From: Ascaphus truei
Taxonomy: Eukaryota > Chordata > Amphibia > Anura > Ascaphidae
Direction: 5' to 3'
Assembly (NCBI GenBank): GCA_036426205.1
Contig: CM071570.1
Coordinates: forward strand, 8,077,747 to 8,141,746
DNA: 64,000 nt
In this document: piece after piece, positions 1-9,439 of the stretch
Numbering within the stretch: the stretch's first letter is position 1
Layout: each line of letters begins with the position of its first letter
Translations under genes and position numbers: made by a program
Notes under the pieces: generated by a model
The model's database searches: none
Seen by the model: only the letters and a program-made list of their open reading frames with translations
Told to the model about the DNA's origin: nothing

Positions 1-489
1 AGATGTACCATTTTACAATTTTTGTATCGCTTACAAAAACAGAAAATGTACTGAGGGGGCTGCATTCATTTTGGTTGAAACTTCTGGTAGATCTAAGTTC
101 TGGCAGAAATTACCTTCAATTGGTCATCAAAATGGGTCAAGGTGTTTGGCCTCTGGAGACAGAACACAGGAACAAAAAATATATAAAAACACATCTAAAG
201 TGCCCACACATATCTGAAAATGCTAAATTGCTTGATTGAGCAATTTGCCCTGCTAATAAATCTATTGGGGTCGTCAATAATTAGCACTTCCCACCATCAA
301 GAGTTTGAGTTTTCTTCCTCAATCCGCACATTCATAATAGTGGACTATAGCAATGTTACCTTATTGGTCAGCAAGAGTGCTGTTGTCTTTTTACCACTTC
401 AACACTGGTACTGTATTCTGTTTATTTATATGGCACTAGCAGCAGCTGCTACTACTTTAATCACTGGTTTTTTATATGTGTGATCGGAT
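1..489. other. Unassigned non-coding DNA
   Basis: AT-rich sequence with only short open frames and no recognisable protein or repeat signature. I see nothing I can assign here. Confidence 0.6.
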
Positions 490-556
490 CTATATATATT
501 ATATATATTATATATATATATTAGTATATAATATATATAATATATATATAATATAT
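490..556. repeat. (TA)n-rich tract
   Basis: An almost pure TA dinucleotide stretch with occasional ATT interruptions. It directly borders the foldback insertion that follows and may be part of its insertion site. Confidence 0.85.
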
Positions 557-802
557 CAATCAGAAACAGATGGCACTCCATTCAAATGAGTCAATGGACA
601 AGGTGCATGCTTCATAGAGTAATGATAGGTAACAGCTGCTATCACCAAAGCGACAGCAAAGATACAGCACTCAATTTAATCAGCACAAAGATAACCACGT
701 TTCGGTCCTCTAAGGGACCTTTCTCAGGCTTTTGCACTTTTTGTTTGATGGAAATTTGAGTGCTGTGTTCTTTGCTGTCGCTTTGGTGATAGCAGCTGTT
801 AC
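557..802 (-). mobile_element. Small PLE-type foldback insertion
   Basis: Two inverted arms of about 48 bases (about 630-677 and 753-801) are nearly perfect reverse complements. The loop between them holds a hammerhead-like motif on the minus strand, and a non-palindromic tail (about 557-629) lies outside the left arm. The same architecture (tail, arm, hammerhead-like core, arm) occurs at 7633-7907 and 37940-38586, where target duplications prove insertion. Here both flanks are TA-rich, so a duplication cannot be read. There is no coding capacity. Assignment to Penelope-like elements rests on the hammerhead-like core. Confidence 0.6.
692..729 (-). ncRNA. Hammerhead-like motif A (relic)
   Basis: Read on the minus strand: box 1 CTGAGAA, a 5-bp stem II (GGTCC with GGACC, 6-nt loop), then GAAAC. 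Box 1 departs from CTGANGA at position 8 (A instead of G), leaving a C3-A8 mismatch, and stems I and III are weak. Probably an inactive relic related to the motifs at 7797 and 38432. Confidence 0.5.
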
Positions 803-879
803 ATATATATATATGTATATATTAATATATAGATTATATTAATATATATATAATATATATATATAGTATATATATATAT
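803..879. repeat. (TA)n-rich tract
   Basis: TA-dominated low-complexity sequence separating the small foldback insertion from the minus-strand PLE. Confidence 0.85.
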
Positions 880-1287
880 AACCAAAAAGAGGAACGCGGA
901 TCCCATAGCATAATACTGTATTTTAATGATGGTATATGCTGATAGAATAAGGGCACTTACAATATGTAAATTAATTAAAAGCAGTGGTTGAAAAGTCTTT
1001 AACATCACCCGCAGGACCCTCCGTTTGCTGATCCACGTGTGGTGTATCAAACCAGCTCCTGCTGCGGACGTCAGGGAGATGCGCACGCACAATCTCCTCC
1101 TGATGCTCAAATCCCGCGAGAGTTGGCGGCCGGGGATGAGACTGGATACCAGCACAGCAGGCTCTGCTCTATTCACTGATAAAATATGGATAACCACAGC
1201 GGACGGGCTCCAAAGTGTGGCGGATGAATGCCAAAAGTACATAGATGAATGAATATATATATATAATTTAAAGTCCAATAAGACTCC

Positions 1288-1330
1288 TTCCCTATGCGTG
1301 TCGTCGCTGCATGCGACTTCCTCAGGGGAA
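1288..1330 (-). ncRNA. Hammerhead ribozyme-like motif E in PLE
   Basis: Minus-strand reading: stem I TTCCC/GGGAA (5 bp), box 1 CTGAGGA (fits CTGANGA), stem II GTCGC/GCGAC with a 5-nt loop, box 2 GACA where GAAA is expected, then a 2-bp stem III and A as cleavage-site base. The changed box-2 base (A14 to C) would be expected to abolish or strongly reduce cleavage. The very short stem III is typical of PLE hammerheads, which are thought to work as dimers. The position downstream of the GIY-YIG gene, in the terminal repeat, supports the call. Confidence 0.7.
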
Positions 1331-1844
1331 AGCACTTTACTAACACAAAACCACATTTATAGACCAGTGCTAATAGATAAATTTAAAACACATGAGTGAT
1401 AGTTGAATGCTTACATAATTAACTTTTGGGGCTGGGTGAAAACATGGAGAAGAACATGGAAAGAAACATGAGGTTAATAAGGGGAACACAAAAAACATAA
1501 AAAAATCCCTAATGAATATAAAACCAATGAATTCATAATGATAATACATATATCTTTAAAAACATACTGATGAAACAATAATACTGCTAAAAACATGGAT
1601 AATTAAAATTACAGATACAAGATAATATATATTAAAAAATGGAAAATAAAATAAAATTAATCACTTGATAATGTAGAAATTTTGTATGGGCCTTACAAAT
1701 ATAGCCTCATACACATTCAGAACAACAATGTTCCACACATCAAGTGTAAACAACTACAGAGAGAGCATATTTTAATGTATATGATTCAATCTTTAAGGCT
1801 ATAAAAACCATAAAAGAACTTCTCAAACATATATAAAAAGTGTA

Positions 1845-1848
1845 AATA

Positions 1849-1911
<63 letters not shown>
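1845..1911. repeat. (TA)n with T10 interruption
   Basis: TA dinucleotide array interrupted by a run of T, inside the 3' untranslated part of the PLE. Confidence 0.85.
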
Positions 1912-1913
<2 letters not shown>

Positions 1914-2127
1914 TTAGTGCATAATTATGCACACAAATATGTGACATTAATAAAGGATATCTAGGTTTTTAAAACATAATTATATATAACAACACTCCAA
2001 TTATATACTTCAACAATAGTTTATCATATCAAAAATATCACAAAAAATATTATCTAATGATATCATAATGGATGTTGTATAGAAAGGATGATGTGGTCAA
2101 CAGACGAGCAAGGAGACCGGAAAGATG

Positions 2128-3084
2128 CTACACCAGCGTGCTTGTATCTATATGTTCATTGAACCCCTTGGGTGACAAAGTGTCCAGTGTATAAATCCAG
2201 AAGGTCTCTCTGAGACACAGCCTCCTGAATCTATCACCCCCAATGAGAGACACTGACACGTGCTCGATACCCCTAATAGTGAGAGATGCAGGATCTTTGT
2301 TATGACAAATAGAGAAATGTTTAGAGAGACTATGAGCAAGATTACCATTGATGATGTTGCGTCTATGCTCTAGGAACCTAGTGCTCATAGGACGTATGGT
2401 TCTCCCTATATATTGGGGACCACAAGAGCACGATATGAGATAGACCACATAGGCGGAGAGACAGTTGATCCTGCCCTTGACTTCATGCTCTCTCTGATTA
2501 GAGAAAGAACAGAATTTGTCCCCGGCAATAAGATGTTTACATGTAAGACATCTGTTACGTCCACATGAAAAATTGCCGGAGAGACGGTCAGACACAACTG
2601 CATTCCCACCCGTAGTTGCTCTCAATCGACTAGGGGCCACAATGTTCTTGATGTTCCTAGCCTTTTTATACGTAACCGGGATACAAGTGGGTAGAGTAGG
2701 TCACAGGAAAGGATCATTCCTGAGAATATTCCAGTGGCTGTTCAATACCTTTTAGATTTTATATGCAGATTGGTTAAATTTGGTGATGAACCTGGGACAA
2801 TTCGCTTGGTTAGATCCAATGTCATTGATACCATCAGTCCTAATTGGACGAGTATTGACCTTGGATTTAGAATTGGCAAGAAGTAAATCCCTACTGGTAT
2901 TCCTGACCCCAGGTTCTATGTCTTCAGCACTATAAGATGATATATGTTTAATAAATACATTTTCCTTCATAATTGAAGAAAGCCCTTCTATTTTTTGTTT
3001 GTATCTAGTTTTTGGATTTGGTTTTGTCCAGATTAGAATCTTCACTCTACTCCCATTACAAAATTCCTGTTTCTTAATGAGCAA
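2128..3084 (-). pseudogene. PLE protein C-terminus with GIY-YIG endonuclease
   Basis: A single minus-strand frame runs through two nonsense codons: TAA ending the first 110 codons at 2752, and TGA near 2700. The upstream part ends in CPRFITKFN and continues as NSHWNILRNDPFL, matching the linker after the reverse transcriptase in PLEs. Next comes a cysteine cluster (CGRNRCLTCKHL) and then the GIY-YIG nuclease: YVVYLISCSCGPQYIG is the GIY-YIG pair, the Arg-containing helix (RFLEHRRNI) follows, and RETFWIYTLDTL carries the conserved Glu. The nuclease nicks target DNA for retrotransposition. The frame ends in an intact stop after EHIDTSTLV. Because of the nonsense codons and the missing reverse transcriptase it is dead. 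Confidence 0.88.
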
Positions 3085-3172
3085 TCTATAAATGCCTATT
3101 TACAGCCAATGTATTACTTTTATTAGATTCTAGATTTAGCACAGACTATTTTTTCTGTTTGACAGATAGATA

Positions 3173-3569
3173 CACTGGCGACACACTTTATTCGAGCTCG
3201 GCTAGTCCCACGAATTCGGATATACCCGGGTGTATTGAGGTTTGTGACTGTTTTCTGCCCGAGAGCATTGCGTTATTTTCCAGGCAGGGATTGAAGCATT
3301 TTATTCCCGCTGGCTGCAATACTGCACAGTATATATATATATATACTGCATTACAATTCATGAATTTATGCCATCTGGTAGACACGCGAAGCATTGCAGC
3401 CTATTAAATCCTAATCATTATCATTTAACAGATCAGCCGCCCGTCAGCCAGGCATGAACCCAGGCTGGGAAGGCAAACGCAACGGGGCTTGTCAGAGGTG
3501 AGGAGCGGCGCATTCCAGGTATCTGCCAGGTACATACTGGGTATTTGCTCGAATAAAGTGTGTCGGTGC
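3173..3569. mobile_element. Short non-autonomous TIR element
   Basis: The ends are inverted copies: CGACACACTTTATTCGAGC near 3178 and its reverse complement near 3543-3563. Between them is about 350 bp without coding capacity, including a small TA run. The element is immediately followed by (GATA)n and preceded by a GATA-like triplet of units. I cannot place it in a superfamily because the microsatellite hides the target duplication. Confidence 0.6.
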
Positions 3570-3570
3570 A

Positions 3571-3641
<71 letters not shown>
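3570..3641. repeat. (GATA)n microsatellite
   Basis: About 18 uninterrupted GATA tetramers abutting the TIR element. Adjacent microsatellites are common at the ends of non-autonomous transposons. Confidence 0.97.
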
Positions 3642-4567
3642 CAGGTTTTTATATAGAATAGTGACAGAGTCATCGATCCCTTCTATCTCACAGAACGTGC
3701 TTGGTTAGCAGCATGATGGGGTTAACCTTTACTGATAGCAACTTCAGGTGCAAATAATTAACCTGAGCTGCAATGTTTAAAAGACAGCCTGGGAACATTG
3801 AAAACTGTGTTTCATACAGAGGATTTTGAGATGGCTCTGCATGGCTCTGTATGGCTGTTTACCTGAGTCCTGAGACATGGCATGTCTGCCTTGGAAAGGA
3901 CTGTTTGTTGTGTTTCCTTACCTGTCAGGGTAAGGTCTACCCATTGAAATTCTAAGAAAAAAAGAAAGGTGGTGTGAAATAGCTCTAATGGGAATTTAAA
4001 CAATTGACCCTAGTCTGAGGGTGAGCCCTATGGTTGAAATTCTGCTACACTTTCTACTTTATTTTTGAACAGTAACAGCTTAGCTGGTCAGCAATGGTAG
4101 TTTCTGTAGTCAAGTTATTTTTTTTAGTTATCCTCCAGAGTGGAGTAGGTTTTATTTGGTTACCATGCCTTAAAAGGACAATGTAACCCCAAGTGTTTTA
4201 TTTTAAGTCTGTGAACAAATTAAATCATAGTGAATTACACTCCTGCTGCAAACTGCATGTTTCTCATTAAGCACTGGTCATCTATATATATATTTGCTGC
4301 CAGATATTTTAGAAACCAAAATGGTTAAAAAAATTATTGTGATCAGCATCAGCATGTAGTGAGGAGCATTACTGCATTTTAAACTCTTCAGAAATTCATT
4401 TAACTGAGGTTAAGCTACCAGAAAGGAATAAGGTATGTTGATTGCCATCCAAAACTTATTATCAGCTCATGAACAAGCTTTAGAAGAACACCCTGTCTGA
4501 GGAGCATTCTAATCTTTTAATGAGTGCCAAAAGGGCTTCATAATACAAGCAGCATCCCAGTGGAGCT

Positions 4568-4570
<3 letters not shown>
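3642..4570. other. Unassigned non-coding DNA
   Basis: About 930 bases without a recognisable gene, RNA or repeat end. Confidence 0.55.
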
Positions 4571-4609
<39 letters not shown>

Positions 4610-4622
4610 TGTGTGTGTGTGG

Positions 4623-4653
<31 letters not shown>

Positions 4654-4683
4654 GTGGCGTGGTGTGTACTGTGGCGTGGTGTG
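4571..4683. repeat. (GT)n plus 17-bp tandem copies of a Tc1 end
   Basis: An 80-base GT array is followed by tandem 17-bp units containing TACTGTGGCGTG, which is the tip of the adjacent Tc1 inverted repeat. Including the Tc1 end itself, the tip occurs three times. This looks like slippage that copied the transposon end into the flank. Confidence 0.85.
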
Positions 4684-4946
4684 TACTGTGGCGTGATAAA
4701 GTTTGTGAACCCCAATAATAATTATGGAAATTTCATAGTTTTTTCATGATAACCTTCTTGAATCAAAACCAGTCTTTTCTTAAATATCCAATATGGTTTA
4801 TATTAACCAATTCCATGTCTTTTAAAACAAAATGATGTACAGTATAAGTTAGAAAAACACTGAGTAATTAAGAGTCAGGATATGTGCAAAAATAAGTGAA
4901 TCCCTGGCTTTATCAGCTAAGTTTAAAGGGAAAATTGGAATCAGGT

Positions 4947-4958
4947 GTTTAATAATTA
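4947..4958. repeat. Target site duplication, left (PLE)
   Basis: GTTTAATAATTA is matched on the right of the PLE (7522-7534) by GTTTAAATAATTA, differing by one A. The second Tc1 copy has the undisrupted site, which confirms insertion here. Confidence 0.85.
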
Positions 4959-5273
4959 TGTAACAAAACAATGGTACCGGGCGCTTCTAATAGTGAATTA
5001 ATTTCAATAATACAGGTGATATAAACGTGATGTGAATATGTGAATTACAAGAAAATATATAAATATATATATAGTGAATAAAAAATCCTTCACCAAATGT
5101 GAAAAAATATATATAAAAAGCAGCTCTACACCCTTAAAGGACTGTCCAGGTCCAGAGTTCTTACGTTTTCTTCCAGGTGGGAGGAGCGCTCAATTCTTGG
5201 GATAATATGCAGGGAAAAAATGGAAGAAATAATAGTGCTGACCAAATATGTAAAATGTGCAAAAAGTAATCAC

Positions 5274-5724
5274 AAAATAGGTCTCACTCACAATATATAG
5301 ATAGGTAACAGACATGTCAGAGATCCTTCTCTCTCTGACTGGAGCCCTTGTGCAATAAATGCCCTCTGACAGTGATAATGCTAGATCAGTGTATCTGGTG
5401 GGCTAGAAGGGTCCATAAATCCTGAGTGTACCTCCCGAGGGTTAAATAAAGAAAGAGAGCAAACAATGGTGTAATATATAGGGAATAATGTGGAACAAAA
5501 ACACACAGGTAATGCACTCACATTTGTACAATGATATGAGTCGTTGGAGAGAGCCGGAGGTGACTCGTGGAGGGATGTTGCTGGTACAGTCACTTGGAGA
5601 TTCTTCCGCGTGCGTCACGTCCGGTGACGTCACTCCCTGTGACGCGGCGGTCAGGGCGGAAGACACTGTCTACCGCTGTGAACTCTCCTGCTCGTTTGCC
5701 AGCACCTCTTCCCGTCAATACTCC
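5274..5724 (-). repeat. PLE left arm (inverted terminal repeat)
   Basis: About 450 bases that are the reverse complement of 7069-7519 with high identity. It stops just before the hammerhead-like motif, which exists only on the right side. Confidence 0.92.
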
Positions 5725-5967
5725 TTCATAATGGAGAGTAGCTGCCACAATCCTGAATGGATTCGCAATATTCCATATGGACAGCTAAGAAGATTAAAGA
5801 GAAACTGCACTGAAGAACAAGTCTATCATGAACAATCAGAGATTCTAATAAATAAAATTTAAAGAGAGAAATTACAATCCCCACACTATAGAAAATGCAA
5901 TTAAGATAGCAGATACTGTAGAAAGAATGGATATATTGGACACAAGTCAAAAAAATGAATTTTAATA

Positions 5968-6619
5968 TGCCATTTTTAACTCAGTTTAATAGAGAAGCAC
6001 CTCAAATTAAGAAAATAATATCAAAACACTGGCACATTTTACAAAATGACATTGTGTTGAGAGATCATATACCTATGAAACCAAGGCTTCGAATCTTAAA
6101 AGTAGATTAGCACCTACAACCTTCAAAAAAAAAGATTGAAGGTACTTCATCATGGCTAGGCAAACCTTTAGGTGTTTATGGTTGTTATACATGCAAGGCA
6201 TGCACTCATAAAGATAAAGAAAAATTCAATTTTAAATCAAATGTCACTAAGGAAGTATTCAAAATAGAAAATTATATTAATTGCAAAACGGAGTACGTTA
6301 TCTATGTTTTAGAGTGCCCTTGTGGCCTCCAATACATAGGACGGACCTCAAGGGCCTTGAAAGTACGAATTTTAGAACATCTTTTAAATATTAAGAAAAA
6401 TATTTTTACGCACAATGTATCTAAACATTTTAGCATGCACCATAATTCGGATCCTAAAACTCTTAGTTTTAAAGGTGTAGAGCATGTTCCCGCCCATTGG
6501 AGGGGTAGGAATAGACTAAATAATTTAGCTAAGAGGGAGACTTTCTGGATCCATAAAATGCAAACCCTTACTTCAAAAGGTTTAAATGTCGATATAGACA
6601 TTGGTGCATTTTTAATTTG
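5968..6619 (+). pseudogene. PLE protein C-terminus with GIY-YIG endonuclease
   Basis: The plus-strand reading starts MPFLTQFNREAP with SKHWHILQND, the conserved linker following a PLE reverse transcriptase. A nonsense codon follows near 6106, then a cysteine cluster CYTCKAC. The GIY-YIG nuclease comes next: YVIYVLECPCGLQYIG, an Arg helix (KVRILEHLLNI), and KRETFWIHKM with the conserved Glu. The last 100 codons are open and end in a natural stop after DIGAFLI. It resembles the minus-strand copy at 2128-3084 but is clearly diverged, so they are different families or old copies. Confidence 0.87.
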
Positions 6620-6996
6620 AAGATGTTCTGTTTTTTCTTATGTTACATATGTTTTATATATTTTATATTCTGGTGGAACGTAATATTAATGTCTGTTCTC
6701 TTCATTATTCTCCTCTTAGATATCCTTTGAAATTCATGCGTCATTGCGTCTTTTATATTATATATTTTTATATTTAAATAAATATTTTATGTAGATTAGG
6801 ATTTTTTAGTAATATATTATTATATGTTTATAACACTGTCTATATCATATGTTGTTATGTATTCATACACTCATTCAGACTCGATTATGTATATCATGTC
6901 CATTTGTATTATTGACTAATGTCCCGCCCATTAGAGTAGCCAATAGTTAATTTGTCTGCACTATATAAATGGGAGACCACTGGGGTTGATCTCTAT

Positions 6997-7038
6997 GATT
7001 CCTGAAGAAGTGGCAACAGCTACAAAACGTGTAGAATC
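6997..7038 (+). ncRNA. Hammerhead ribozyme-like motif D in PLE
   Basis: Stem I GATTC (6997-7001) pairs perfectly with GAATC (7034-7038). Box 1 is CTGAAGA (7002-7008), fitting CTGANGA with G8 present. Stem II GTGGC/GCTAC (7010-7014, 7019-7023) closes a 4-nt loop. Box 2 is AAAA (7024-7027) where GAAA is expected. Stem III is 2 bp (AC/GT) and the cleavage-site base is A7033. The one core defect (G12 to A) follows a C, so it is a CpG-to-CpA change. The motif sits just before the right arm. Confidence 0.8.
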
Positions 7039-7068
7039 TGATGTAGCAAGTTGGAGGACATTGTCTGG

Positions 7069-7519
7069 GGAGTATTGATGGGAGGAGGTGCTGGCAAACG
7101 AGCAGGAGAGTTCACAGCGGTTGACAGCGTCTTCCGCCCTGACTGCCGCATCAGAGGAAGTGACATCACCGGACGTGACGCACGCGAAAGAATCTCCAAG
7201 TGACTGTACCAGCAACATCCCTGCACGAGTCACCTCCGACTCTCTCCAACGACTCATATCATTGTACAAATGTGAGTGCATTACCTGTGTGTTTTTGTGC
7301 CACATTATACCCTATATATTACACCATTGTGTGCTCTCCTTCTTTATTTAACCCTCGGGAGGTACACTCAGAATTTATGGACCCTTCTAGCCCACCAGAT
7401 ACACTGATCTAGCATCATCACTATCAGAGGGCATTTATTGCACAAGGGCTCCAGTCAGAGAGAGAAGGATCTCTGACACGTCTGTTACCTATCCATATAT
7501 TGTGAGTGAGACCTATTTT
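7069..7519 (+). repeat. PLE right arm (terminal repeat)
   Basis: Reverse complement of 5274-5724. It ends one or two bases before the right target duplication. Confidence 0.92.
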
Positions 7520-7521
7520 GA

Positions 7522-7534
7522 GTTTAAATAATTA
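7522..7534. repeat. Target site duplication, right (PLE)
   Basis: GTTTAAATAATTA, the partner of 4947-4958. Tc1 sequence resumes directly after it. Confidence 0.85.
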
Positions 7535-7622
7535 GTTTGATTTTTAGGGATGATTTTGGGAGGCCCCACCCTATAAAAAGATCAGAAACGTTATTCATTT
7601 GGTCTTTACCATACAGGTGTGT

Positions 7623-7632
7623 GGAAACACAT
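7623..7632. repeat. Target site duplication, left (275-bp insertion)
   Basis: GGAAACACAT, repeated exactly at 7908-7917. In the second Tc1 copy the sequence is present once. Confidence 0.95.
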
Positions 7633-7907
7633 AATTTAAAGGGGGGTTATGCTGCACTCCACAAAATAAATAAAGTATACAGTTTACCGGTGCTGCTGGT
7701 TCAAGGAAGTACCTGTCAGGTATGTTCCAAAGTGATACTCAGGAAAGAAGGATCCAGCGCTTAACGGTTTTGAAATAAAGTAAATTTATTGTGCCACACA
7801 ACGTTTCGACCAATTGGTCTTTCTCAAGTGACTATTGGTCGAAACGTTGTGTGGCACAAAAAATTTACTTTATTTAAAAAACGTGGAGCGCTGGATCCTT
7901 CTTTCCT
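7633..7907 (-). mobile_element. 275-bp PLE-type foldback insertion
   Basis: A complete non-autonomous insertion bounded by a perfect 10-bp duplication. It has a non-palindromic tail (7633-7740), a left arm of 74 bases (7741-7814), a short loop, and a right arm of 74 bases (7834-7907) ending exactly at the duplication. The arms share a BamHI-like GGATCC and AGCGCT. The minus strand across the left arm and loop carries a hammerhead-like motif. It has no coding capacity, so it must have been moved in trans, by inference by a PLE enzyme. Confidence 0.88.
7797..7831 (-). ncRNA. Hammerhead-like motif C with U3/A8
   Basis: Minus-strand reading: stem I CAC/GTG, box 1 TTGAGAA, stem II GACC/GGTC with an AATT loop, box 2 GAAA intact, then CGT and T as cleavage-site base. 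Compared with CTGANGA, position 3 is U and position 8 is A. These two bases pair in the hammerhead core, so pairing is preserved. Stem III (ACGT) is self-complementary and could only form between two molecules. Confidence 0.6.
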
Positions 7908-7917
7908 GGAAACACAT
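7908..7917. repeat. Target site duplication, right (275-bp insertion)
   Basis: GGAAACACAT, identical to 7623-7632. Confidence 0.95.
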
Positions 7918-8900
7918 CATGCCACAATCAAAAGTAATTGTTACAGACCGCAGAAAAGCAATTATTGATGCTCATCAGTCTGGAAAGGGTTGCAAAACCA
8001 TTTCTAAGGATTTCAGGCTCCACCAATCCTCTGTCAGACAGATGGAGAAAGTTCAAGACCACAGTTACTCTACCCCGGAGTGGTCATCCTACCAAAATCT
8101 CTCCAAGAACAAACCAGCAAGTCATCCAGGAAGTCACGAAGAACCCCAGAGTAACATTAAAGGATCTGCAGGCCACTCTCGCCCTTGGCTTATGGGATTG
8201 TTCATGACTCAACTATCACAAAAATACTGCACAAGAATGGTGTTTAGGAAGGATAGCCAGGAGGAGACCATGGCTCTCTAAAAAAAACATTGCTTCGCCA
8301 AAGAGTACATACACAAGACTTCTGGAACAATGTTCTCTGGCCAAACGAGTCAAAAGAAGACCTTTTTGGCATCAATGAGAAACATTATGTTTGGTGAAAA
8401 CCAAACATTGCGTTGGAACAGAAGAAACTCATCCCAACCGTCAAGCATGGTGGTGATTGTGCGATGGTTTCGGGCTGCTTTGCTGCCTCAGGACCTGGAT
8501 GGCTTGTTATCACAACAATTAATTCTGCATTGTTTCAGAAGATTCTAGATGAAAATGTCAGGCCATCCGTCTGTGAGCTAAAACTGAAGCAAAAGTGGGT
8601 CATGCCGCAAGATAATGATCCTAAACATACAAGCAGATCTACAAAAGAATGACTGCCGAAGAAGAAATTCATTTTAGAATGGCCTTGTCAAAGTCCGGAC
8701 CTAAACCCCATTGAAATGTTGTGGCAGGACCTTAAGTGAGCTGTCCATGTAAGGAAGCCCTCAAATGTCATTGAGTTGATGCAGTTCTGTAAGGAGGAAT
8801 GGGACAAAATTCCTCAAAACCGATGTGAGAAACTGACCAGCAGTTACAGGAAACAGTTGAAGTTATTGCTGCTCAAGGGGGCGCCACCAGGTACTGAATC
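7918..8900 (+). pseudogene. Tc1-family transposase
   Basis: The N-terminal helix-turn-helix (VTDRRKAIIDAHQSGKGCKTISKDF) is followed, after a frameshift near 8050, by the second DNA-binding part WRKFKTTVTLPRSGHPTKISPRTNQQ and TKNPRVTLKDLQATLA. Further frame changes lead into the DDE catalytic domain. The first acidic site reads LWPNES where families have WSDE, so the Asp is Asn. The second is PQDNDPKHTS, with Asp present. The third is SPDLNPIEMLW, with Glu present. At least three frame changes, internal stops and the lost catalytic Asp make it inactive. Nearly the full usual length (about 340 residues) is represented. Confidence 0.92.
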
Positions 8901-9123
8901 TAAACGATCACATACTTTTTAACACATGGATATTGAATGTGTTATCATTTGTGGATAAATAAATGTTGAAAACGTATCATGTTTTTGTGCCATTTGTTTG
9001 ATCAGGTTATCTTTATCTATTATTAGGACTTAGATTAAAATCTAATACATTTTTAGGTTTGAAATATGTAAAATAAAGTATATGAAAATCCAAAGGGGTT
9101 CACAAACTTTTCTTGCCACTGTA

Positions 9124-9439
9124 TATATTTTACACTGGGAAATCAGCTGTTGACATGACACCATATGTATGTCTCTTTGAAGTTTTCCCATTGTACATTA
9201 TTAAATACCAGTGTAGAAAAATCCCTTATGAATTTTTTTGATAATTTCTTTCGAAATTAACACTTCAGGACCAATTGTGCACATCCATATCATACACAGC
9301 ATTCCTCTATATGGACATTCTAATTTTGTATAAAGAACTATAATAGTTTTATTAGCACACTGTGGATATAAAAATTGCTTATATATTTTACATGCTATCA
9401 CAGAGTCAACATTTCAGTAAGAAATCTTTATCGGGGCCT
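9124..9439. other. Unassigned non-coding DNA
   Basis: AT-rich flank between the Tc1 end and the CT-rich array; nothing recognised. Confidence 0.55.

Larger units (their letters stand above)
880..3085 (-). mobile_element. Penelope-like retroelement, 5'-truncated
   Basis: Read on the minus strand, this contains the C-terminal part of a PLE protein (linker plus GIY-YIG nuclease, 3084 to 2128), an AT-rich 3' untranslated region, a hammerhead-like motif (1288-1330) and a moderately GC-rich terminal segment (about 880-1260). PLEs encode a reverse transcriptase fused to a GIY-YIG endonuclease and often carry hammerhead ribozymes in their terminal repeats. The reverse transcriptase is missing, so the copy is 5'-truncated near 3085. 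I found no clear target duplication, so both outer limits are approximate. Confidence 0.75.
4959..7521 (+). mobile_element. Penelope-like element with inverted terminal arms
   Basis: A 2.56-kb insertion in the Tc1. In order it has a 315-bp non-palindromic tail, a left arm (5274-5724) in inverted orientation, a PLE protein remnant (5968-6619), AT-rich 3' sequence, a hammerhead-like motif (6997-7038), and a right arm (7069-7519) that is the reverse complement of the left. PLEs are known for such variable, often inverted terminal repeats. The arms are GC-rich at their inner part with several TGACGTCA-like sites. The reverse transcriptase is missing, so this is an incomplete copy that kept both ends. 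Confidence 0.88.
4684..9123 (+). mobile_element. Tc1-like DNA transposon with two nested insertions
   Basis: The outer ends are terminal inverted repeats starting CTGTGGCGTG and ending TTGCCACTG, each containing AAGTTTGTGAACCCC (or its complement). Both are bounded by TA, the Tc1/mariner target. The native element is split twice: at 4959-7521 by a PLE and at 7633-7907 by a 275-bp foldback insertion, each flanked by duplicated Tc1 sequence. Removing both leaves about 1.6 kb, the usual Tc1 size. The order of events is Tc1 first, then the two PLE-type insertions. A second copy of the family lies at 45490-46755 on the minus strand. Confidence 0.92.

Noticed and set aside
7587..7596. CAGAAACGTT resembling hammerhead box 2
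   Set aside because: It is native Tc1 sequence, present in the other Tc1 copy without any box 1.
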